Under the pieces are notes generated by a model. That model was not told the origin of the DNA and did no database searches. It saw nothing but the letters and a program-made list of their open reading frames with translations. From the NCBI RefSeq assembly GCF_034676725.1, contig NZ_JAUCBR010000004.1, forward strand, positions 573,501-637,500: a DNA stretch of 64,000 nt. Reading direction: 5' to 3'. Numbering within the stretch: the first letter of the stretch is position 1; each line of letters starts with the position of its first letter. The stretch comes from Denitromonas sp. (GTDB taxonomy: Bacteria; Pseudomonadota; Gammaproteobacteria; Burkholderiales; Rhodocyclaceae). Position numbers and translations under genes: made by a program. Below, in pieces: positions 1 through 11,368 of this stretch.

Positions 1-594
1 GATGTGCTTGAGGCCGTTGATGGGGTCGCCACCAATACCGACCGCCGACGACTGGCCCAGACCGATTTCGGTCAGCTGTGCCACCGCTTCGTAGGTCAGC
101 GTACCGGAACGGGACACCACGCCGATACGGCCCTTGCGGTGGATGTGACCCGGCATGATGCCGATCTTGATTTCGTCCGGCGTGATCAGGCCCGGGCAGT
201 TGGGGCCGAGCAGCAGGGTTTCCTTGCCACCGGCTTCGACTTTCTGGCGCATCTTGTTGCGCACGGCCAGCATGTCGCGAACCGGGATGCCTTCGGTAAT
301 GCAGATGGCCAGATCGATGTCGGCCTCGCAGGCTTCCCAGATCGCGGCAGCCGCGCCCGCGGGCGGCACATAGATGACCGACACGGTGGCGCCGGTCTCG
401 GCGGCGGCTTCTTTCACCGAGGCGTAGATGGGCACACCGAAGATGGCCTCGCCGGCCTTCTTGGGATTGACACCGGCGACGAAGCAGTTCTTGCCGTTCG
501 CGTACTCGATGCACTTCTCGGTGTGGAACTGACCGGTCTTGCCCGTGATGCCCTGGGTGATGACCTTGGTGTCTTTGTTGATCAGGATAGACAT
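1..594 (-). CDS. sucD: Succinyl-CoA ligase alpha subunit (3' end cut by window)
   Basis: Alpha subunit of succinyl-CoA synthetase, which interconverts succinyl-CoA and succinate with nucleoside triphosphate formation in the TCA cycle. About 198 N-terminal residues are present. The start MSILINKDTKVI, the CoA-binding Rossmann region and the motif GPNCPG are typical of SucD. The phosphohistidine region lies beyond the window edge. The ATG at 594 has GGAGAG just upstream and lies 12 bases after the sucC stop, so the two are co-transcribed as sucC-sucD. The call is firm; only the 3' end is missing. Confidence 0.95.
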   Translation of the reverse strand, partial: MSILINKDTKVITQGITGKTGQFHTEKCIEYANGKNCFVAGVNPKKAGEAIFGVPIYASVKEAAAETGATVSVIYVPPAGAAAAIWEACEADIDLAICITEGIPVRDMLAVRNKMRQKVEAGGKETLLLGPNCPGLITPDEIKIGIMPGHIHRKGRIGVVSRSGTLTYEAVAQLTEIGLGQSSAVGIGGDPINGLKHI

Positions 595-606
595 TCGAAA
601 CTCTCC

Positions 607-1767
607 TTACTTGACCGCTTCGACGACCTTGGTCGCGGCTTCGGCCATGCTGTCGGCGGAAATGATGGGCAAACCGGACTCGGCGAGAATCTTCTTGCCG
701 ATGTCTTCATTGGTACCCTTCATGCGCACCACCAGCGGTACGGAGAGATTGACTTCCTTGGCTGCCGCGACCACGCCGGTGGCGATGGTGTCGCAGCGCA
801 TGATGCCGCCAAAGATGTTCACCAGAATGCCCTTCACCTTCGGGTTCTTGAGCATGATCTTGAAGGCTTCAGTGACCTTCTCGGTCGTTGCACCACCGCC
901 AACGTCCAGGAAGTTGGCCGGCGAGGCGCCGAACAGCTTGATGGTATCCATGGTGGCCATGGCCAGGCCGGCACCGTTCACCAGGCAGCCGATGTTGCCA
1001 TCGAGGCTGATGTAGGCCAGGTCGTACTTGGATGCTTCGATTTCGTCCGCGTCCTCTTCATCCAGATCGCGGTACTCGACGATCTCGGGGTGACGGTACA
1101 GCGCGTTGGAGTCGAAATTGAACTTGGCGTCCAGCGCCTTGATGTTGCCGTTGCCTTCGAGGATCAGCGGGTTGATTTCCGCCAGCGAGGCATCGGTTTC
1201 CATGTAGCAGGTGTAGAGCTTCTTGAGCGTATCGACCGCCTTGTCGATGGAACCGGCCGGAACGCCAATGCCCGTGGCCAGCTCGGTCGCCTGCGCATCG
1301 GTCAGGCCGACGAGCGGGTCGACGAAGACCTTGATGATCTTCTCCGGCGTCTTGGCGGCGACTTCCTCGATGTCCATGCCGCCCTCGGACGAGGCCATCA
1401 TGGCGACCTTCTGGGTTGCGCGATCGGTCAGCGCGGCGACATAGTATTCCTTCTGGATGTCGGCGCCTTCTTCGATCAGCAGACGACGGACCTTCTGGCC
1501 CTCGGCACCGGTCTGGTGCGTGATCAGCTGCATGCCCAGGATCTCGCCGGCCAGCGCCTTCACTTCGTCGATCGACTTGGCGAGCTTGACGCCACCGCCC
1601 TTGCCACGGCCACCGGCGTGGATCTGAGCCTTCACCACCCAGATCTTGCCCCCCAGCTCTTCGGCCGCTTTGACCGCCTCGTCCACCGAGAAGCACGGAA
1701 TGCCACGCGGGGTGACGACGCCATACTTTCTCAGCAGCTCTTTTGCCTGATACTCATGAATCTTCAT
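607..1767 (-). CDS. sucC: Succinyl-CoA ligase (ADP-forming) beta subunit
   Basis: Beta subunit of succinyl-CoA synthetase; it binds the nucleotide and Mg2+ and pairs with SucD. The 386-residue length is normal for the family. It opens with MKIHEYQAKELL, has the ATP-grasp glycine-rich stretch HAGGRGKGGG near residue 55, and the C-terminal ligase motif NIFGGIMRCD. The reading frame stays open about 50 codons upstream, but that part is low-complexity Arg-rich sequence with no homology to the family. The start is therefore placed at the ATG at 1767, preceded by GAAGGGC. First gene of the sucCD pair. Confidence 0.96.
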   Translation of the reverse strand: MKIHEYQAKELLRKYGVVTPRGIPCFSVDEAVKAAEELGGKIWVVKAQIHAGGRGKGGGVKLAKSIDEVKALAGEILGMQLITHQTGAEGQKVRRLLIEEGADIQKEYYVAALTDRATQKVAMMASSEGGMDIEEVAAKTPEKIIKVFVDPLVGLTDAQATELATGIGVPAGSIDKAVDTLKKLYTCYMETDASLAEINPLILEGNGNIKALDAKFNFDSNALYRHPEIVEYRDLDEEDADEIEASKYDLAYISLDGNIGCLVNGAGLAMATMDTIKLFGASPANFLDVGGGATTEKVTEAFKIMLKNPKVKGILVNIFGGIMRCDTIATGVVAAAKEVNLSVPLVVRMKGTNEDIGKKILAESGLPIISADSMAEAATKVVEAVK

Positions 1768-1964
1768 GGTTGCCCTTCGATGGAAGCCGCGTCTCCGCAA
1801 AGAGCGCGCGGACATTAGGTTGAACGGGTCAATTCGGGGCCACGCCCCACGACAGCTGCCGATCTCCCTCGTCCGGCAGATGCCGTTGCAGCGGCGGCTA
1901 AGCGCCGATGCGTTCGACACACATTCGCAAGGCGCATTGAGTTACGCAAGGCGAAAGCCCCGTA

Positions 1965-1970
1965 ATTATA
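1965..1970 (-). promoter_or_regulatory. Possible -10 box upstream of sucCD
   Basis: The 262-base gap 1768-2029 holds no convincing gene. On the minus strand it carries a perfect TATAAT at 1970-1965, about 200 bases before the sucC start. No good -35 box is visible at the usual spacing. Other promoters nearer sucC are possible. Confidence 0.35.
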
Positions 1971-2029
1971 ACCGAATTCGCGCCGCCCGCGACCTTTCCC
2001 CATGCACTGCAACATCCGTCCGCGGCGGC

Positions 2030-2612
2030 TCAGGCCTCGCCATCATCGGCACCGTCCGAGACACGCTTCGGCGCGCGATACCACGCCGGGTAGTACTGGC
2101 GCACGGTCTCGCCATCCGTCGCCAGGGCATGACAGCGGTCCAGCTGAAAGGGCTTCTCCGCCGAATCCGCGTTGTCCTTCATGAAGGTGGCGAACGTCTG
2201 CACGGCCGCCGTCGGCAGGCTCAGCAATAATTCGGAGATGTGGCTGCAGCCGTCGATACCGAAGAACTGCGCACGCACCGCATCGCGAAAGCCCCGCATC
2301 AGATTCATCCCGACCAGGGCATCGTAGGCCGGCGCGATACGCTCACAGCTACCGGGGTAAGGCACCCACTCCGATTCGGCATGGGCATCGAGAATCGTGC
2401 ACATCCGGTCGATCAACACCGACACCCGCATGCGATGCACCGGATCGCCCTGCCTGCGCACGCCGGCGGCGAGCGGGTAGTCGATATCCTTGACGTTCGA
2501 CCAGGGTCGCCTCAAGCTCCACCAGCCCGTCATCCCGGAAGTAACCTTCGATCTCGATACGCCGCACCTGGGCGCGCTGGCGGCCCACGCCGCCGGACAA
2601 TTTGGCGCTCAT
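2030..2612 (-). pseudogene. DUF2889 family protein, frameshifted
   Basis: DUF2889 proteins are uncharacterised and common in proteobacteria. The N-terminal part (from ATG at 2612) reads RRIEIEGYFRDDGLVELEA, the usual family opening. The C-terminal part, in another frame, ends with the family hallmark CHALATDGETVRQYYPAWYR. The switch falls near 2495-2502: dropping one base there joins LV directly to NVKDIDYPLAAG, as expected for the family. There is no homopolymer at the site. The gene is therefore either truly broken by a one-base insertion or carries a sequence error. Without the repair the protein would stop at 2349. Confidence 0.8.
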
Positions 2613-2811
2613 AAAACGTACGCACTCGTATGGAACACCGAACCATCATACCGCGACTCGTCGCAGCCCGCCTCGCGCGCCGACGAATGCCGGATTGTGC
2701 ATTTTTGTGCACGAACGCATGACAAAAGGCCAAAACACCGACAAGTTCATTACAATGTGCTTCAACTATTTTCGCGATCGCCTGAATTCATAAGGCTTTT
2801 CTGATTGAACG

Positions 2812-5146
2812 ATGAAGTTGTCGCCCGCCAAGTCCCTGCTGGTGCATTGCCTTCTGGCCTCCGGTGCCAGCGCGGTGCACGCCATCGGCTTTGGCGACCT
2901 CCTCAGTCAGTCAGCCATCGGCGAGCCCTTTCGTGCGGAAATCCGCCTCCATGGCATCAAGGCCAACGAAGGGAGCGACTGCCTGCGCATCGCGCCCGGC
3001 GACTCGGCTGACGGCATTCCCGAGCTGCGCAACGCCCAGGTCACCATCGGCCTGCGCAATGGTGCACCGGTGGCCGTGGTCTCGCGTCGCCAGCCCGTAC
3101 TCGATCCCATCCTCCGGTTAACGCTCCAGGAAACCTGCAGCGCCCGCTTCAAGCGCACCTACACCCTGCTGCTGCCCTCGCCGGTCAGCGCGCTGGCCCT
3201 GCCGGCAGCGCCAGCGGTGGCGACGCCCCCGGCACCGGTGCCGGCACAAGCGCCCGCCGCGCCGTTATCGGCAAGCGACCTGGGGCGGGCATGGACGCTG
3301 CCCGACAGCGCATCGATCAACCAGCTGGCGCGACAGCTCTACCCGTCGAGCCGCGCAGACCGGATCGGTTTCATCCGCGCCACGCGCGCCCTCAATCGCA
3401 CCGATCGCAGCATCCGCTCGTCACGGCAAACCCTCGCGGCCGGCACCACGCTCATCCTGCCCGACCGCAACGCGATCGTCGCCGCCCACCCGACCCCTGA
3501 GCCGCCGAAGCCGGCCACCCCCCCCCCCGGCCCAGGCCCCCGCGCCCGCCACCCCGGCCGCAACGCCCGCCCTCCCGCCCACGGTCGCCACACCCGACCA
3601 GCCTATGGCGAGCGAGCCGCCCGGTGCCGACGCCCCGCCCCCCGGCGACCGACTCAGCCTGTCCGGTGAAGCCGCCGATTTCGATGGCTTCAAGCTGTCG
3701 CACCAACTGGGCGACCCCAGCCGAATCGACCGCACCACCGAAGCCGAGCGCGAGATGCTGCGTCGTGAGCAGCGCCTGATCATGGTGCTCGACCAGCAGA
3801 TCACCGCCCGCCTCGAACTCGACGACCGCATCGAACGCATCGAGGCACTCCAGCAGGCGCTGGCCGAAGCGCTGGCTCAACAAAAGGCGCTTCAGGGCAG
3901 CACACCGCCAGAGGCCGACACCGCAGCGCCCCCCGCACCAACAGTCAGCACCGCGGCGGCCCCGCCCGCCGCACCGCCGGCACCGCCAGTGGCTGCGGAC
4001 GATGTGCCCGCCCGCCCATGGTGGCAGACGCTCCAATCGTGGCTGCCGGCCCTCCTCGCCGGCCTGCTTGCCCTCGCGCTCGGCGCATGGCTGGCCCGTC
4101 GTCGACAACGGAAAGCGGGTGACGAAATCGACATCGAGGCCCTCCAATCGGAGGCACCGCCCGACACGGAGAGCGCCGCAACGCAAGTGCCGCCACCCGG
4201 CAAAGGGCATGGCAGCTTCGATTTTTCGCCCATCGAATGGGACGGCTCGGCCCCTGCCGAACTGCAGGAAAGCATTGCCCCCATCACGATCGAAGAAGCC
4301 GACCTGACCGCCGAGCATGAATCCGCCGTCGAGTTGGCCGACATCATGATGTCCTTCGGCCGCATCCAGGGCGCGGCCGAAACGCTGGCCGAGTTCATTC
4401 GCAGCAACCCGAAACAGGCCGTCGCGCCCTGGCTGAAGCTGCTCGAGGTCTATCGCGCCGCCGACATGCGCGAGGACTTCGAAGTCATTACCCGCCAGCT
4501 CAACAAGACCTTCAACGTCAAGATTGTCGACTGGGACGACTTCGACGGCGCTCGTCAGACCACCGAGACGGTCGAGCAGATGCCGCACATCGTCAAGATG
4601 CTCACCGACACCTGGATGACCGACGACTGCCAGGCCTACATCCAGCGCCTGCTGCGCGACAACCGCGATGGCGCCCGCCAGGGCTTCCCGATCGCCGTGG
4701 TCGACGATCTGCTGATGCTCATGGCCGTGCTCGAAGACCAGCTCGGCCCCTACACCGGCAGCGTCGACATTCCGCCGCCGGCCGCCGTCGTTCCCGAGCG
4801 CCCCGCGCCGGCAGAAGCCGAGGCAGCAACGCCGGACGAGCCGCCCATCGATTTCAGCGCCCCGCTCGAGCCGGACACCGACACCGATAGCGCCGAGCCG
4901 ATCTTCGACCTCGACGACGCCGACATCCCGCCGTCACTGTCGGAAAGCACATTGCCCGATCTCGATTTCCATCTCGAATCGGGCGACACGCCGCCGCCCG
5001 AGGCCATGCCCGAACCGGAAGCCGACACCCCGGCGCCCACCGACACGCCGCCGACCAAACCGGCCGGCCTCGACGGTGACGGCGACGACGACGGTTTTAC
5101 CGCCACCGAACTGCTCGGCGGCTTCAACCGCAAACGCGACAACTGA
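2812..5146 (+). pseudogene. FimV-like pilus/polar assembly protein, frameshifted at an 11-C run
   Basis: FimV proteins are inner-membrane peptidoglycan-binding hubs that support type IV pilus assembly and, in Pseudomonas, cAMP signalling. The first part (from 2812) has a signal peptide and a FimV-type N-terminal domain (IGFGDLLSQSAIGEPFRAEI), then a LysM-like segment (about 3291-3420) and a Pro/Ala linker. The frame breaks in C11 at 3518-3528. The second part continues the linker, then a coiled coil (about 3740-3890), one membrane helix (about 4045-4100), an acidic cytoplasmic domain with a TPR-like unit (about 4320-4520) and an acidic tail to 5146. Removing one C restores a single protein of about 777 residues. 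The two open pieces are 2812-3669 and 3605-5146. Confidence 0.8.
3518..3528 (+). repeat. C11 homopolymer inside fimV-like gene
   Basis: Eleven consecutive C residues in the Pro/Ala linker of the FimV-like gene. Ten C would keep one open frame through the gene; eleven shift it. This is the longest homopolymer I noticed in the window. It could be a slippage (phase-variation) tract or a base-calling error. Confidence 0.9.
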
Positions 5147-5183
5147 TCCGGCGGCGCCCCACCCCACCTGGCCGAGCGCCGGC

Positions 5184-5930
5184 TCAGACCGGGTTCTCCA
5201 CGTCCACAAACGGGCACTCCAGGCCAAACTGCCTGGCCAGATGTTCGCCCAGCGCCTGCACCCCGTAGCGCTCGGTGGCGTGATGCCCTGCGGCGATGTA
5301 AGGCACACCGGATTCACGCGCCAGATGCACGGTCGGCTCGGAAATCTCGCCGGACACGAACACATCGCAGCCGGCCGCGATGGCCGATTCAAACATCGAC
5401 TGTGCCGCACCGGTGCACCACGCCACCCGACGCACCGGGCGCGCGCCGTCGCCGACGCGCAGCGGCTCACGTCCGAGAACACGGCCAAGCTGACCCGCGA
5501 TCTCGTCCGCACTCACCACCTGCGGCACCTCGCCGATCAGCCCCAGCGACTGCTCGCCGAAGGTGCCACTCGTCGTCCAGCCCATGCGCCGCGCCAATTG
5601 CGCGTTATTGCCCAGGTCGGGATGCGCATCGAGTGGCAGGTGATAGGCGAACAGGCTGATGTCGTGGGCCAGCAAGGTCCCCAGCCGCCGTTTGCGCAGC
5701 CCCACCACGCGCGCATCCTCACCGCGCCAGAAGTAACCGTGGTGCACCAGCACCGCGTCAGCGTCGCGCGCCACGGCGGCATCGAGCAGGGCCTGGCTGG
5801 CCGTGACGCCACAGATGATGCGCGTCACCTCGGGCCTTCCTTCCACTTGCAATCCGTTTGGGCAATAATCTTTCATTGCCGCCACATTGAGCAGCGTATC
5901 GAGATAGCGCTGCAGCTCACCCAGTTGCAT
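5184..5930 (-). CDS. Nif3-like dinuclear metal centre protein (YbgI family)
   Basis: Member of the Nif3/YbgI family: hexameric proteins with a dinuclear metal site, sometimes annotated as GTP cyclohydrolase 1 type 2 homologues. The true substrate is uncertain. The 248-residue length matches the family. Metal-ligand motifs are visible: the LVHHGYFW histidines near residue 62, HLPLDAHPDLGNN near residue 96, and the C-terminal GHHATERYG with ligands H and E. It starts at ATG 5930 and is separated by 50 bases from the divergent HtrA protease gene, an arrangement that is common in betaproteobacteria. Confidence 0.92.
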   Translation of the reverse strand: MQLGELQRYLDTLLNVAAMKDYCPNGLQVEGRPEVTRIICGVTASQALLDAAVARDADAVLVHHGYFWRGEDARVVGLRKRRLGTLLAHDISLFAYHLPLDAHPDLGNNAQLARRMGWTTSGTFGEQSLGLIGEVPQVVSADEIAGQLGRVLGREPLRVGDGARPVRRVAWCTGAAQSMFESAIAAGCDVFVSGEISEPTVHLARESGVPYIAAGHHATERYGVQALGEHLARQFGLECPFVDVENPV

Positions 5931-5980
5931 ATGAACACACTCCTTTCGCTCGGTCGGCAGGCCATCGTGACGCCCCGACC

Positions 5981-7153
<1,173 letters not shown>

Positions 7154-7169
7154 GCGGGGAGGCCGACGG

Positions 7170-7937
7170 TCAGCTGCGGGTCACTTCACTGCCCGCCGCA
7201 TCGGCCGCCGCATCATCGGTCGATGGCGCGACGAAGCGGGCGCAGATAATGCCCAGCTCGTAGAGCAACCACATCGGCACGGCCAGCATGAACTGCGAGA
7301 TGACATCCGGCGGCGTCACCACCGCGGCAATGACGAAGGCGCCGACGATCACGTAGGGGCGGGCTTCCTTCAATTTGGCCTGGTTCACCACCCCGAACTT
7401 GGCCAGCAGCACCACCGCCACCGGCACCTCGAAGGTCAGGCCGAAGGCCATGAACAGCGTCATCACGAAGGACAGGTACTGCTCGATGTCCGGCGCCGGC
7501 GTGATGCTCTTCGGCGCGAATTCATTGATGAAGGCAAACACCATCTTGAAGACGAAGAAGTAGCAGAACGCCATGCCCGCAAGGAACAACAGCGTGCTGG
7601 CCACCACCAGCGGCACGGCCAGGCGCTTTTCGTGTGCATAGAGCCCGGGGGCAATGAAGGCCCAGGTCTGGTACAGCACCACCGGCAGCGCGCAGACGAA
7701 GGCGACCATCAGCGTCACCTTGACCGGCACGAAGAACGGCGTCACCACGCCGGTGGCGATCATGCGCGTGCCTTCGGGCAGCGACTGCATCATCGGCAGG
7801 GCCAGCATGTCGTAGATCTGCCCGGCCCACGGCATCAGGCAGAAGAACACCAGCAGCACGGCGCCGACGGCACGCAGCAGCCGGTCGCGCAGTTCGATCA
7901 GGTGGGCAACAAAGGTTTCCTGGCTGGATTCGCTCAC
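7170..7937 (-). CDS. tatC: Sec-independent protein translocase TatC
   Basis: TatC is the polytopic receptor of the twin-arginine translocase that binds the RR signal peptide of folded export substrates. The 255-residue protein has six predicted membrane helices. The family segments FVAHLIELRDRLLRA at the N terminus and TPPDVISQFMLAVPMWLLYE near the C terminus are present. It starts 4 bases inside the end of tatB (ATG at 7937), so translation is probably coupled. Last gene of the long his-hinT-tatABC run, which ends facing the HtrA protease gene. Confidence 0.96.
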   Translation of the reverse strand: MSESSQETFVAHLIELRDRLLRAVGAVLLVFFCLMPWAGQIYDMLALPMMQSLPEGTRMIATGVVTPFFVPVKVTLMVAFVCALPVVLYQTWAFIAPGLYAHEKRLAVPLVVASTLLFLAGMAFCYFFVFKMVFAFINEFAPKSITPAPDIEQYLSFVMTLFMAFGLTFEVPVAVVLLAKFGVVNQAKLKEARPYVIVGAFVIAAVVTPPDVISQFMLAVPMWLLYELGIICARFVAPSTDDAAADAAGSEVTRS

Positions 7938-8437
7938 GCCTTCGACTCCTTCTTCGGCGGTGTTGCCGAGGCCTCGGCATCAAGGCCCAGATCCAGCTGA
8001 TTGTCATCGCGCGGCGGTGGTGCCTGGCTGGCCGCGATATCGTCGGCCACCGTCTGCGCAATGGCGCGTTCGGCATCCTTCAGCGCTGCCAGCGCATCGT
8101 CGGCGGGCGCCGCAATGCTGTTCTCGGCGGCCACGCCCGCAGCCGCGCCACCCACCGCCTTGGCGGTATCGTCGAGATCGGCCTTGACCGATGCGGCCTG
8201 GGTACGCAGACCGTTTTCCAGGTCGCGCGCCGAGTCGGTCATTTCCTTCTGCAGCTTCTTGAGGTCTTCAAGGTGCATTTCACGCTGGATGTCGGATTTC
8301 ACATCGCCCACGTAGCGCTGCAGCCGCCCGAGCATGTGCCCCACGGTACGCGCCACCTTGGGGAGTCGCTCGGGACCGATCACCACCAGACCGACGATGG
8401 CGATGATCATGAGTTCGGTGAAACCGATATCGAACAT
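7934..8437 (-). CDS. tatB: Sec-independent protein translocase TatB
   Basis: TatB forms the substrate-binding complex with TatC. It begins MFDIGFTELMIIAIVGLVVIGPERLP: one N-terminal helix followed by the conserved GPERLP hinge and an amphipathic helix. The remainder to residue 167 is a charged, Ala/Pro-rich tail ending in Lys/Glu residues. The GPERLP hinge with Glu distinguishes it from TatA. It lies between tatA (73-base gap) and tatC (4-base overlap). Confidence 0.95.
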   Translation of the reverse strand: MFDIGFTELMIIAIVGLVVIGPERLPKVARTVGHMLGRLQRYVGDVKSDIQREMHLEDLKKLQKEMTDSARDLENGLRTQAASVKADLDDTAKAVGGAAAGVAAENSIAAPADDALAALKDAERAIAQTVADDIAASQAPPPRDDNQLDLGLDAEASATPPKKESKA

Positions 8438-8510
8438 GGTGTTCCTGCGCAGACGAAAGCAAAAACGAGGGGCCGAGCCGTCGGCGCCCTCGTGTCAGAC
8501 CCGCGATCGA

Positions 8511-8735
8511 TCAAGAATTGTTGATCTTTTCCTTGGCTTCCGCGTTGATGGTCTTGCCATCGAGCTGCTCGGGCTTGGCTGCATCGCTGCCGCTCTCCGC
8601 CTCACGCACGCCTTCCTTGAACCCCTTCACCGCACCGCCCAGATCCTGACCGATGTTGCGCAGCTTCTTGGTGCCGAAAACAAGCATCACGATGACCAGA
8701 ACGATCAGCCAGTGCCAGATACTGAATGAACCCAT
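8511..8735 (-). CDS. tatA: Sec-independent protein translocase TatA
   Basis: TatA oligomerises to form the transient pore of the Tat system. It is a 74-residue protein with one N-terminal helix (WHWLIVLVIVMLVFG) and the TatA hinge FGTKKLRN, then an amphipathic helix (GGAVKGFKEGV) and a charged tail. It sits 10 bases after hinT and upstream of tatB in the usual tatABC order. The window also encodes candidate cargo systems needing export, but none is tied to Tat by a visible RR motif. Confidence 0.95.
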   Translation of the reverse strand: MGSFSIWHWLIVLVIVMLVFGTKKLRNIGQDLGGAVKGFKEGVREAESGSDAAKPEQLDGKTINAEAKEKINNS

Positions 8736-8745
8736 TAATAACTCC

Positions 8746-9093
8746 TCAACGCTTCAACATGGGTGGCAAAACATCCGGCCCACCAACGAAATGAATGTGC
8801 AGATGATACACCTCCTGCCTGCCGACCCGCCCCGTGTTGACCAGGGTGCGGAAGCCGTCGGTGCAGCCCTGCTCGATGGCCACGCGGGCGCCGGTCTGCA
8901 GCAAGCGGCCCATCACCAGCGCATCGTCGGGCTGTGCCTCGGCCAGCGACGCGATGTGCCGCTTCGGGATGGCCAGCAGGTGCACGGGCGCCACCGGGTT
9001 GATGTCGTGGAAGACGACCATGTCGTCGTCTTCGTAGGCTTTCTTCGCCGGAATGTCGCCAGCGGCAATTTTGCAGAAGATGCAGTCGGACAT
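8746..9093 (-). CDS. hinT: HIT-family purine nucleoside phosphoramidase
   Basis: Small histidine-triad hydrolase that cleaves adenosine phosphoramidates. The 115-residue protein starts MSDCIFCKIAAGDIPAKK and carries the catalytic triad motif HLHIHF near its C terminus. It is embedded between hisE (9-base gap) and tatA (10-base gap). The his-hinT-tat linkage is widely conserved in betaproteobacteria, although the proteins have no known common function. The C-x2-C near the N terminus resembles the zinc site seen in some HIT proteins. Confidence 0.94.
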   Translation of the reverse strand: MSDCIFCKIAAGDIPAKKAYEDDDMVVFHDINPVAPVHLLAIPKRHIASLAEAQPDDALVMGRLLQTGARVAIEQGCTDGFRTLVNTGRVGRQEVYHLHIHFVGGPDVLPPMLKR

Positions 9094-9102
9094 AAGCGTG
9101 GT

Positions 9103-9429
9103 TTACCCTGCCGTGCGTGATTTTTTTTCGTCGATGCCGGACACGCCCTCGCGCCGGCGGAACTCGGCCAGCACGTCATCGACGGTGAGCCCGAAGTGGG
9201 CCAGCAGCACCATGGTGTGGAACCACACGTCGGTCACTTCCCAGACCAGGTGCAGGCGGTTGCCATCCTTGGCGGCCATGATCGTCTCCGCCGCCTCCTC
9301 GGCCACCTTCTTGCAGATCGCGTCCGTGCCCTTGGCGTACAGGCTGGATACGTAGGACGCGTCGGGGTCGGCCGCCTTGCGCTCGGCCAGGGTGGCAGCC
9401 ACGCGGTGCAGCACTTCGATATCGATCAT
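9103..9429 (-). CDS. hisE: Phosphoribosyl-ATP pyrophosphatase
   Basis: Second step of histidine biosynthesis: phosphoribosyl-ATP to phosphoribosyl-AMP plus PPi. 108 residues, all-alpha MazG-like fold. The motif KVAEEAAETIMAAKDG contains the Mg2+-binding acidic residues, and the C-terminal half has WHTMVLLAHFGL-like sequence (WFHTMVLLAHFGLT). It overlaps the end of hisI by 4 bases (ATGA), implying coupled translation. HisE and HisI are separate proteins here rather than the fused HisIE of enterobacteria. Confidence 0.96.
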   Translation of the reverse strand: MIDIEVLHRVAATLAERKAADPDASYVSSLYAKGTDAICKKVAEEAAETIMAAKDGNRLHLVWEVTDVWFHTMVLLAHFGLTVDDVLAEFRRREGVSGIDEKKSRTAG

Positions 9430-9820
9430 CCGTAAATCTCCTTCGGGTCTTTCAGAACCGGATCAGCCGCTTCCCACTGCCCGGACGTCCCGAGGCGTTG
9501 GTAGAAGCAGCTCTTGCGTCCCGTGTGGCAGGCGATGCCGCCAGCCTGCTCGATCTTCAGCAGCACCACGTCGTTGTCGCAGTCGGTGCGGATCTCGAGC
9601 ACCTTCTGGGTGTGGCCAGACTCCTCGCCCTTGTGCCACAGCTTGCGCCGCGAGCGAGACCAGTACACTGCCTCGCCGCGCTCGGCGGTCAGGGCCAGCG
9701 CCTCGCGGTTCATGAAGGCAAACATCAGCACGTCGCCCGTGACCGCGTCCTGGGCGATGACCGGCACCAGGCCCTGGTCATCCCAGACGATATCGTTGAG
9801 CCAGCGGTTAGGCATCTCGA

Positions 9821-9824
<4 letters not shown>
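9426..9824 (-). CDS. hisI: Phosphoribosyl-AMP cyclohydrolase
   Basis: Third step of histidine biosynthesis: ring opening of phosphoribosyl-AMP. The 132-residue protein carries the HisI hallmarks MFAFMNREAL, YWSRSRRKLWHKGEESGH and the metal-binding cysteines in DCDNDVVLLKIEQ and ACHTGRKSCF. It overlaps hisF upstream by 4 bases and hisE downstream by 4 bases, a tightly coupled hisF-I-E block. Confidence 0.97.
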
Positions 9825-10579
<755 letters not shown>

Positions 10580-10581
10580 CT

Positions 10582-11322
10582 CTAGCCTGCCAGTTCGTCG
10601 GCGCGGGCCTGCGCAGCGCGGAAATCGAGCGTGCCTTCGTAGATGGCCCGGCCAGTGATCGCCCCCGTCACGCCTTCGTGTTCGACGGCGCACAGGGCCT
10701 CGATGTCGGCCATCGCGGCGATACCGCCGCTGGCAATGACGGGCACCCGCAGGGCCTGCGCGAGCCGCACCGTGGCCTCGACGTTCACGCCGGAGAGCAT
10801 GCCGTCACGGCCGATGTCGGTGTAGATCACGCCTTCGACGCCGTAGTCTTCGAATTTCAGGGCCAGATCCACCACATCGTGTCCGGTAAGTTTCGACCAA
10901 CCATCGACCGCCACCTTGCCATCCTTGGCATCCAGGCCAACGATGATGTGGCCGGGGAAGGCGCTGCAGGCGTCCTGCAAAAAGCCGGGGTTCTTGACCG
11001 CAGCGGTGCCGATGATCACATAGCTGATGCCGTCATCGAGATAGCGCTCGATGGTGTCGAGATCACGTATACCGCCGCCAAGTTGCACCGGGATGTCATC
11101 GCCCACGGCCTGCACGATCTGCTTGATCGCCTCTTCGTTGACCGGCTTGCCGGCGAAGGCGCCGTTGAGATCCACCAGATGCAGGCGACGCGCGCCCTGG
11201 GCAAGCCAGTGACGGGCCGTTGCCGCGGGGTCTTCGGAGAACACGGTGGCATCGTCCATCTCGCCCTGTTTGAGGCGGACACAATGACCGTCCTTGAGGT
11301 CGATAGCAGGTATGAGCAGCAT
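10582..11322 (-). CDS. hisA: ProFAR isomerase
   Basis: Isomerises ProFAR to PRFAR, the fourth step of histidine biosynthesis. The 246-residue (beta/alpha)8 barrel opens MLLIPAIDLKDG with catalytic D8. It also has the phosphate-binding segments QLGGGIRD and ASGGIAAMAD, and the second catalytic Asp in YTDIGRDGML. It lies between hisH (46-base gap) and hisF (2-base gap). Confidence 0.97.
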   Translation of the reverse strand: MLLIPAIDLKDGHCVRLKQGEMDDATVFSEDPAATARHWLAQGARRLHLVDLNGAFAGKPVNEEAIKQIVQAVGDDIPVQLGGGIRDLDTIERYLDDGISYVIIGTAAVKNPGFLQDACSAFPGHIIVGLDAKDGKVAVDGWSKLTGHDVVDLALKFEDYGVEGVIYTDIGRDGMLSGVNVEATVRLAQALRVPVIASGGIAAMADIEALCAVEHEGVTGAITGRAIYEGTLDFRAAQARADELAG

Positions 11323-11368
11323 ACGGTTGGATCGTCTAGACGTGAGAGAAAGTCTGGCTGGTGCCCGC

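Noticed and set aside
2697..2712. GTGCA/TGCAC inverted repeat between the DUF2889 and FimV-like genes
   Set aside because: Short arms, no supporting promoter elements; likely chance.
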